Assembly: GCA_023436495.1 (NCBI GenBank)
Contig: JAEZIT010000127.1
Span: forward strand, 1 to 50,202
Direction of reading: 5' to 3'
Length of the DNA: 50,202 bases
From: Acidobacteriota bacterium
GTDB taxonomy: Bacteria > Acidobacteriota > Blastocatellia > Pyrinomonadales > Pyrinomonadaceae
Both the position numbers and the translations under genes were made by a program. Numbering within the stretch: position 1 is the stretch's first letter; each line of letters opens with the position of its first letter. Under the pieces are notes generated by a model. The model searched no databases. It had not been told where the DNA came from and saw only the letters and a list, made by a program, of their open reading frames with translations. Below, in pieces: positions 1 through 5,670 of the stretch.

Positions 1-1
1 C

Positions 2-163
2 CCGACCAGCATCGGCTACGGCGCATCGTTCGGCGGCGTCGCCGCACTTCTCGGCATGCTGAATTCCTGCGCGTCGAACGTCACCGTCGTCAATATTGAC
101 AACGGCTTCGGCGCCGGCTTTGTCGCAAGCCTCATCAACCGGCGGTTCGAAATTACTGATTAG
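2..163 (+). CDS. larB: LarB C-terminal end (partial)
   Basis: Only the last 53 residues are in the window; the gene enters from the left edge. The fragment contains GYGASFGG, LLGMLNSCA and VNIDNGFGAG, which match the end of LarB, the PurE-related carboxylase/hydrolase that makes P2CMN from nicotinic acid adenine dinucleotide in nickel-pincer cofactor synthesis (used by lactate racemase-type enzymes). The reading frame starts at base 2 and stops with TAG at 161-163. Only four bases separate it from the end of the next gene, which is on the opposite strand, so the two are convergent. LarC and LarE should be sought to the left of the window. Family assignment rests on the short C-terminal signature. 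Confidence 0.8.
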   Translation, partial: PTSIGYGASFGGVAALLGMLNSCASNVTVVNIDNGFGAGFVASLINRRFEITD

Positions 164-166
164 ATT

Positions 167-1603
167 TTAAGGGTTTAAGATTGCCAGCAGCCTGTCCGCG
201 AAATCTGACCTGGAATTCCGCAATATCTCATATTGGACCTGCGCCATTTCGCGGTTGCCCGTTTTCAGGTATGCCCGCCCGAGGTTGTATCGCGCGCGGT
301 CGAATTCGGGATTGTAGCCGACCGCGTTGTTGAAAGCGTCGATGCTGTCCTCGGCCTTGCCCATTTCCAGGTAGCTTTCACCGAGGTAATTGTAGGTCTT
401 TTCGTCGGGCTTATATGCCTTTAGCTGCTCGAACGCCGAAGCCGATTCCGCGTATTTCTTCTGGTTAAAATACGCAACCCCGAGCCGTTCCAGAGCGTTC
501 GGGTGATCCGGCCTGATCGCCAGTGCCCTTTTATACGCCAATATCTCTTCGTCCGTACGGCTGGACCTTTCCAGGCTCAGCCCGAGCGCGTACTGTATGT
601 CCGCATTATCGTCGTCAAGCCGCGCCGCCTGTTTATACGCCTCGACCGCGTCCTTGAATTGCCCGAGCGCAAAACTCGAAGCGCCTATGTTCACGTACGT
701 TTCCGCCCAATCCGGCCTCAGCTTCGCGGCCTGCCGCGTCGCCTTCAGCGCCTCGGCGTGACGGCCCAGCACACCGTAGCAAAAACCGGCTTGGTACCAC
801 GCCTCGGCATAATTCGGCGATGCCTCCGCCGCCTTTTCAAAATACGGCAGCGCCCGCGCGAAATCATCCCTCGACAATTGAGCCAAACCCTGCGAATACA
901 GCCTCTCCGCCGCCGAACGCTTGTTCTTCTGCGATTCGGCGCTGAGCGACGCGAACGTCTGCAGCTCGCCCAATCTCAACTGTGCGATCCTCTCCGACGG
1001 CACCGCGAAATTCAGGCTCTGCCCTTCCGCCGCCTGCAGCGTCGCCACGCCGATCACCTGCCCGAGCATGTTCACGACCGGCGAGCCCGACGAACCCGGC
1101 GATATCGGCGCCGTTATCTGTATGATCCGCCCGTAACCAGAGATCTCACGCACCGCGCTGACAATGCCGTTCGATACGCTGCCTTCCAGCCCGAACGGAT
1201 TGCCGACCACGACGATCGACTCGCCTTCCTGCGGCACGGTCTTTACGATCGGCAGCGGCACCGCCAACGGACGCGGAACATCCACCTGCAGCAGCGCAAG
1301 GTCGCCTTCGCCGTCAACGGCCAGCACGCCGCGGGCAATGAATTTACGCCCGTCCTGCAAATGCACCTCGACACGCGTCGAACGCTCGATCACGTGCCGG
1401 TTCGTAATTATCTTGTCCTGAGCGACGAAAAACCCGCTGCCGCGCGACAGCGACGTGCCGCGCGCGTCGAACGTTTCGATCGCCACGGCCGACGGCTTGA
1501 TCCTTTTTACAAGCTCCGGCAGAAAGTCCTGGGCCGGCACCGCTATTACCGCGGCCGCTGTCAGGAACAGTAGGATTGTGATATGACGGATGAGAATTTT
1601 CAT
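167..1603 (-). CDS. secreted trypsin-like (S1C) serine protease with TPR repeats
   Basis: A 478-residue protein if started at the ATG at 1603; an upstream ATG at 1711 would add 36 residues but would bury the signal peptide (MKILIRHITILLFL, cleavage near AVPA-Q) inside the chain. Residues about 30-220 form an HtrA/Do-like trypsin fold with a visible triad: His70 in TNRHV, Asp101 in GEGDLAL, and Ser172 in GSSGSP. The last motif differs from the usual GNSGGP. There is no PDZ domain; instead residues about 230-470 form six or so tetratricopeptide repeats (for example AWYQAGFCYGVLGRHAEAL). It is probably periplasmic and may process or hold partner proteins bound by the TPR region. No clear Shine-Dalgarno precedes the chosen start. 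Protease fold is clear; substrate is unknown. Confidence 0.87.
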   Translation of the reverse strand: MKILIRHITILLFLTAAAVIAVPAQDFLPELVKRIKPSAVAIETFDARGTSLSRGSGFFVAQDKIITNRHVIERSTRVEVHLQDGRKFIARGVLAVDGEGDLALLQVDVPRPLAVPLPIVKTVPQEGESIVVVGNPFGLEGSVSNGIVSAVREISGYGRIIQITAPISPGSSGSPVVNMLGQVIGVATLQAAEGQSLNFAVPSERIAQLRLGELQTFASLSAESQKNKRSAAERLYSQGLAQLSRDDFARALPYFEKAAEASPNYAEAWYQAGFCYGVLGRHAEALKATRQAAKLRPDWAETYVNIGASSFALGQFKDAVEAYKQAARLDDDNADIQYALGLSLERSSRTDEEILAYKRALAIRPDHPNALERLGVAYFNQKKYAESASAFEQLKAYKPDEKTYNYLGESYLEMGKAEDSIDAFNNAVGYNPEFDRARYNLGRAYLKTGNREMAQVQYEILRNSRSDFADRLLAILNP

Positions 1604-1740
1604 CAAACGACGGCTTCGGAACAAATTATATGCGTTTTGATGGCCGCAAACAAACTTTTCTTTGTCCGCATTCTGCCCATACGCCCGAAATCCGCCGCGC
1701 TCCGGTTTCAAATCGCCGCCGTACGCGATAAAATCCGTGT

Positions 1741-2187
1741 ATGTCCAAACGAATCGCTATCGCCGCCGACCACGCCGGATTTGAGGAAAAAGAGCGTCTC
1801 AAAAAAACGCTCGATGATATGGGTATCCAGTACGACGACCTCGGTACCGATTCCGCCGAATCCGTCGATTATCCCGATTTTGCGCGAAAGGTCGCCGAAG
1901 GCGTCTCAAAAGGCGATTACGAACAGGGCCTGCTCGTCTGCGGTTCCGGCACCGGAATGGCCATCGCCGCCAACAAGGTCCATGGCGTCCGCGCCGCCGT
2001 CGCCTGGAACGAGGACATTGCCCGGCTCGCCCGCGAACACAACAACGCCAACGTCCTCTCCATCGCCGCCCGCTTTACGCCCGACGACGAAGTGAAAAGG
2101 ATCGTAAAAGCCTGGTTCGACGCAAAATTCGAAGGCGGCCGCCACGAACGCCGCGTCGAAAAGATCGAGGCCGCCGACCACTGCTAA
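1741..2187 (+). CDS. rpiB: ribose 5-phosphate isomerase B
   Basis: A 148-residue protein of the RpiB/LacAB family, which interconverts ribose 5-phosphate and ribulose 5-phosphate in the non-oxidative pentose phosphate pathway (cytosolic). The N-terminal AIAADHAGF carries the Asp-His pair of the active site, and Cys67 in VCGSGTGMAIAANK is the base of Cys-type RpiB enzymes. HNNANVLSIAARF follows, as expected. Length is normal (about 145-150). The gene is divergent from the upstream protease, with about 137 bp between the two start codons. The family is unmistakable; allose-6-phosphate activity cannot be excluded. Confidence 0.95.
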   Translation: MSKRIAIAADHAGFEEKERLKKTLDDMGIQYDDLGTDSAESVDYPDFARKVAEGVSKGDYEQGLLVCGSGTGMAIAANKVHGVRAAVAWNEDIARLAREHNNANVLSIAARFTPDDEVKRIVKAWFDAKFEGGRHERRVEKIEAADHC

Positions 2188-2415
2188 CCGCGGCCCCTTC
2201 TCTCCTTCTCTTTCCAACGTCGCTTTTTCTGTGCTCCCCTTTCTGTGTTCTTTTCTGTGTTCCTCTTACTGTATTCCCATCCTCCTTTTTCTTCTTTCGT
2301 GGATAAACCTCTTGATTCCTTGTCTCCTGGCCCCAATAAATACTCAAAACATTGCCCTTACCCAAGCCGCAGGAGTAGAATCGTAGATATCATTTTCAAC
2401 GGAGGCGGTGACGAT

Positions 2416-2688
2416 ATGGAATACTGCACCCATGTCAGCGAGATACGCGATGTCGAACCCAGCGCGGAAGGATGCGAAGAATGCCTGAAGATCGGCGGAC
2501 GCTGGGTCCATCTCAGGCTGTGCCGGACCTGCGGCCACGTCGGCTGCTGCGACAATTCCCCGAACCGCCACGCCAGCAAGCATTTCGCGTTGGCCGGCCA
2601 CCCGATCATCGAATCCTTCGAACCGGGCGAATCCTGGGGCTACTGCTACGTTGATGACCAATTTTACCAAAGCCTTCCGGCCGCCTGA
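2416..2688 (+). CDS. UBP-type zinc finger protein
   Basis: A 90-residue protein that is essentially one ZnF-UBP domain. Ligands are visible as C20-x2-C23, C36-x2-C39, C44/C45 and H52/H56/H62 (the segment RHASKHFALAGHP). In eukaryotes this fold binds the free C-terminus of ubiquitin; bacterial stand-alone versions have no established role. The start at 2416 is set by GGAGG at 2401-2405. In-frame sequence continues upstream but lacks a ribosome site. The gene stands three bases before the next one and probably begins a run of four close genes. Zinc binding is inferred from the ligand pattern. Confidence 0.85.
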   Translation: MEYCTHVSEIRDVEPSAEGCEECLKIGGRWVHLRLCRTCGHVGCCDNSPNRHASKHFALAGHPIIESFEPGESWGYCYVDDQFYQSLPAA

Positions 2689-2691
2689 TAT

Positions 2692-3573
2692 ATGGAACGA
2701 CCTACGAAGATCCTTCTGCAAACGACCATTCCCTACGACGCGAACGATTGGCACATCGGCCGATTTTCGCTGCTGAAACAGTACCTCGGGTCGCTGACCG
2801 ACAAAAACGGCAGCCCGCTCTACGAAGTGACGGCGCGCGACCGCGAATCGAACAGCAGCGATCCTGTACTGAGCCGCATTGACCGATCCGACATTGACGA
2901 GCTCTGGCTCTTCGCCGTCGATGCAGGTGACGGCCTGACCAAAGATGAATGCGCCGCCATCACCAGGTTTCGAAAACGCGGCGGCGGCATTCTCTCGACC
3001 CGCGATCATTTCGACCTCGGCAGCTCGCTCTGCACGATCGGCGGCATCGGCGCGGCACACTATTTTCACAACAAGAACCCCGATCCCGACCCGTCACGCT
3101 GCTGCCGCGACGACGAAGCGACCACAAGCATCGATTACCCGAACTATCATTCCGGCGCGAACGGTGATTACCAAGTAATTACACCCGACGGCGATTTGCA
3201 TCCGCTGCTGCGGCGAGCGGACGGCTCGGCCATCCAATACTTCCCCGCGCACCCGCACGAAGGCGGCGTCGGCGCTCCGCCCGATTCAAACGCCCGCGTG
3301 GTCGCCAAAGGCGAAAGCAGCGTGACCGGCCGCGATTTCAACCTGATCGTCGCATTTGAGAAGGACACGGACGAAGACGGCAGCCGGCTCGGCAGCGCGA
3401 TCGCCGAATCCAGCTTTCATCACCTTGTCGATTACAATTGGGACACCGACGCCGGCTGCCCGGATTTTGTCGAAGAAGCTCCCGGCGACGGTTATAAACA
3501 GCACCCCGAACTGCTCGAAGACATAAAACGATACGCGGCAAACGCCGCCGAATGGCTCAAGCCCGACAATTAG
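2692..3573 (+). CDS. conserved protein with a possible ThuA/GATase-like fold
   Basis: A 293-residue cytosolic protein with no signal peptide. I do not recognise a characterised family. The first half (DIDELWLFAVDAGDGL, then an FRKRGGGILSTRDHFDLG segment) looks like the beta-strand and loop arrangement of ThuA or type 1 glutamine-amidotransferase-like folds, but no catalytic Cys-His pair is evident. Charged and His-rich blocks stand out as likely functional sites: NPDPDPSRCCRDDE, PNYHSGANGDYQ, FPAHPHEGG and SFHHLVDYNWD. It follows the zinc-finger gene by three bases and precedes the DUF5996 gene by 14, so the three are probably co-transcribed. The fold is a guess; the gene itself is secure. 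Confidence 0.75.
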   Translation: MERPTKILLQTTIPYDANDWHIGRFSLLKQYLGSLTDKNGSPLYEVTARDRESNSSDPVLSRIDRSDIDELWLFAVDAGDGLTKDECAAITRFRKRGGGILSTRDHFDLGSSLCTIGGIGAAHYFHNKNPDPDPSRCCRDDEATTSIDYPNYHSGANGDYQVITPDGDLHPLLRRADGSAIQYFPAHPHEGGVGAPPDSNARVVAKGESSVTGRDFNLIVAFEKDTDEDGSRLGSAIAESSFHHLVDYNWDTDAGCPDFVEEAPGDGYKQHPELLEDIKRYAANAAEWLKPDN

Positions 3574-3587
3574 GAGGTCCGAGAATA

Positions 3588-4520
3588 ATGGAAGCCGTCT
3601 CACTGAAAAAGCCCTTTCCCGCAATGCCGTACGAAGAATGGCTGCCGACGAAAAAGACCCTGCAGCTCTATTGCCAGATCGTCGGAAAGATCCGCCTCGC
3701 CATGCACCCGCGCATCAATCATTGGTGGCACGTCCCGCTCTATGTGTCGCCGCGCGGCCTGACGACCCGCACCATCCCGCTCGGCTTCGGCAATTTCGAG
3801 ATCGAATTCGATCTCATCCGCCACCGCCTCCGCATCACCAATGGCGCCGGCGAACGCCGCAAATTCGAGCTCCACGACGGCCTCGCCGTAAAGGATTTTT
3901 ACCACAAGCTGTTCGAGAATCTGGCGGAGCTCGGCATCGACCCCAAGATCCGCCCCGAACCCTACGATTGCTTCTCGAAAACGCCGTTTGGCGAAGACAC
4001 CGAGAACGACGCCTACGACCGCAAATACGTCGAACGGTTTCATCGCGTGCTCGTCAGCGTCGATGACATTTTCGAAGAATTCCGCGGCCGCTTCATCGGC
4101 AAAAGCACGCCGGTGCACGTCTTCTGGCACAGCTTCGACCTAGCTCTGACCCGTTTTTCCGGCCGCACCGCACCCGTCCGCGAAGGCGCCGGCCTCGTCG
4201 AACGCGAGGCCTATTCGCACGAGGTCATCAGCTTCGGCTTCTGGTTCGGCGACGACAACGTCAAGGCGCCGGCATTCTATTCCTACACCGCACCCGAACC
4301 GCCCGGGCTTGCCGGCGAACCGCTTCGGCCCGAAACCGCGAAATGGTCCGAATCCGGCGGCGGCCACCTCGCCGTGCTTATGTACGACGACGTCCGAAAG
4401 GCCGACGACCCGCGCTCTCTGGTGCTCGAATTTCTGGAAAGCTCGTACCGCGCCGGCGCAAAACTCGCCAGTTGGGACGTTGAAAAATTCGAGCTTCGCC
4501 AGCCCGGTGCGTCATATTAA
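3588..4520 (+). CDS. DUF5996 family protein
   Basis: A 310-residue soluble protein. The start at 3588 is set by AGGAGG just after the stop of the previous gene. It begins PFPAMPYEEWLPTKKTLQLY and contains NHWWHVPLYVSPRGLTT, FWHSFDLALTRFSGR and HEVISFGFWFGD, the pattern I associate with DUF5996, a family of unknown function common in actinobacteria and acidobacteria. Many Trp, His and Phe residues in short conserved blocks suggest an enzyme or ligand-binding pocket, but no known catalytic motif is visible. It sits inside the close-packed run from 2416 to 4998. Family recall is moderate; function unknown. Confidence 0.82.
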   Translation: MEAVSLKKPFPAMPYEEWLPTKKTLQLYCQIVGKIRLAMHPRINHWWHVPLYVSPRGLTTRTIPLGFGNFEIEFDLIRHRLRITNGAGERRKFELHDGLAVKDFYHKLFENLAELGIDPKIRPEPYDCFSKTPFGEDTENDAYDRKYVERFHRVLVSVDDIFEEFRGRFIGKSTPVHVFWHSFDLALTRFSGRTAPVREGAGLVEREAYSHEVISFGFWFGDDNVKAPAFYSYTAPEPPGLAGEPLRPETAKWSESGGGHLAVLMYDDVRKADDPRSLVLEFLESSYRAGAKLASWDVEKFELRQPGASY

Positions 4521-4533
4521 CGGGCCCGCGATC

Positions 4534-4998
4534 ATGGATCTCATATTCATCGCGATACTGCTCGCCGCCCTCGGCAGCGGATTGATCGCCGGAGCATTCT
4601 TCGCTTTTTCATCTTTCGTGATGCGGGCACTCGGCCGCCTGCCCGCCCGCGAAGGCATCGCCGCGATGCAGTCGATCAACATCGTCGTGATCAATCCCGT
4701 GTTCATGACAGTGTTCCTCGGGACCGCCGCGCTCTCGCTCCTGCTTGCCGTCCTGTCTGTCCTCGACTGGTCATCGCCCGCATTGCCCTGGCGTCTCGCC
4801 GGCAGCGTCCTCTACTTTGCCGGAACATTCGTCGTGACCATCGTCTTTAACGTCCCGCTCAACAACGCCCTCGCCGCCGCCGAAGACACGGCCGTCTGGA
4901 ACAATTACCTCAAAACATGGACCCGCTGGAACACCCTCCGCACCATCGCCGCGACATTGGCCGCCGCTTTATTTGCTATCACCCTCAGCCGCTACTAG
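4534..4998 (+). CDS. DUF1772 (anthrone oxygenase-like) membrane protein
   Basis: A 154-residue protein with four predicted membrane helices (about residues 3-28, 53-75, 85-107 and 135-153). The arrangement, with GLIAGAFFAFSSFVM in helix 1, a QSIN segment, and FNVPLNNALA before TWTRWNTLRT, is typical of the DUF1772 family, whose few studied members are anthrone oxygenases and most of which are uncharacterised. It begins 13 bases after the DUF5996 stop and is the last gene of that run. The ATG at 4534 is preferred because it opens helix 1 directly. Specific activity cannot be told from sequence. Confidence 0.85.
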   Translation: MDLIFIAILLAALGSGLIAGAFFAFSSFVMRALGRLPAREGIAAMQSINIVVINPVFMTVFLGTAALSLLLAVLSVLDWSSPALPWRLAGSVLYFAGTFVVTIVFNVPLNNALAAAEDTAVWNNYLKTWTRWNTLRTIAATLAAALFAITLSRY

Positions 4999-5094
4999 GC
5001 CTTTTCTCTCCTTCGTCGATCTATGCAGAGTTTTCATTATTAATTACCAATTGACCAATTAATAATTACTAATGAGAAAAAGCCCAATTCTAGT

Positions 5095-5256
5095 GCCGAA
5101 GCCCGCACGCAGCAACGGCGAACACCCACCCCAAGTCAGAACCACCTCGCGTTAGCGGGTGGGTTCTTCCGCTTGCCGAAGCCCGCACGCAGTAAGAGCA
5201 TAACACTCAACCCAATTGCCGAAGCCCGCACGAAGTAAGGGCGAATCACTCACCGC
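5095..5256. repeat. three imperfect copies of a ~38-bp GC-rich repeat
   Basis: Copies start at 5095, 5175 and 5218 with the shared core GCCGAAGCCCGCACG, followed by a weaker AGTAAGRGC and an ACACTCAAC-like tail. On the other strand the core reads GCCC-TTACT-TCGTGC-GGGC and can fold into a short stem. Spacing is uneven (80 and 43 bp), which argues against a CRISPR array. Probably a dispersed intergenic repeat family; the copy number in the genome is unknown. Confidence 0.6.
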
Positions 5257-5317
5257 GATAGAATCTAATTTGCCATTCCTCTCATAAATTGCCTGCGGCC
5301 TTCCTCTTTATAAATTG

Positions 5318-5466
5318 CCACGGGCTTCAGCCCGTGGTCACCGCCCAACAAATGCCCCGGCTTTAGCCGAACCACTCCGAAAAACCGATCATCCTCCCGG
5401 CTTCAGCCCAAATTGGGCTAATGCCCCGCCAATCTTGATGCTCTATCCCCGAGCTAAAGCTCGGGG
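5318..5466. repeat. cluster of four short palindromes
   Basis: Perfect or near-perfect inverted repeats with two-base or one-base centres: CCACGGGCT/AGCCCGTGG at 5318-5337, CGGCT/AGCCG at 5358-5369, AGCCCAA/TTGGGCT at 5405-5419, and CCCCGAGCT/AGCTCGGGG at 5447-5466. All share an AGCC...GGCT-like theme around a TTTAG or TTCAG centre. They resemble REP-type elements that in other bacteria are mobilised by IS200-like RAYT transposases, but no such gene is in the window. Confidence 0.55.
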
Positions 5467-5617
5467 CAACTCATAAAACCAAGCCAACCTTGATCCATTT
5501 TCTCCCCAACTCCCTTACTCCCTTACTCCCCCACTTCCCTCCGCGTCTTTGCGTGAACTCCTCTCCACCGAAACAATTCCTAATTCGCAATTCTAAATTC
5601 ATAATTCCTTCCCATAT

Positions 5618-5649
5618 AAAAACAGCCGCCGGAGATCATCCGACGGCTG
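5618..5649 (-). terminator. rho-independent terminator of the peroxidase gene
   Basis: On the minus strand the stem CAGCCGTCGG / CCGGCGGCTG (one G-U pair, seven-base loop) is followed directly by TTTTT. It lies 21 bases after the stop of the gene at 5671-8514. Confidence 0.85.
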
Positions 5650-5670
5650 CCTTTCTTCTTCTCTCTTGCC

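Larger units (their letters stand above)
4999..5670. other. 672-bp non-coding repeat patch
   Basis: No convincing gene on either strand. It holds, in order: an AT-rich quasi-palindromic stretch near 5038-5078; three imperfect copies of a GC-rich repeat (5095-5256); four short palindromes (5318-5466); a pyrimidine-rich stretch (5500-5570) with CTCCCTTACTCCCTTACTCC; a degenerate AATTC-rich array (about 5576-5612); and the terminator of the peroxidase gene (5618-5649). The mixture resembles intergenic sites where non-autonomous palindromic elements accumulate. No transposase is nearby. Confidence 0.6.

Noticed and set aside
503..1573. Long open frame (356 codons) antisense to the TPR protease
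   Set aside because: Arg/Pro/His-rich composition typical of a GC-rich shadow frame; the opposite strand has a clear protease domain.
2188..2415. Gene or RNA in the pyrimidine-rich stretch after rpiB
   Set aside because: Low-complexity C/T-rich sequence without hairpins or a credible start; probably only a spacer and the promoter region of the zinc-finger gene.
5095..5256. Possible CRISPR array
   Set aside because: Only three diverged copies with uneven spacing and no spacers of constant length; no cas genes in the window.
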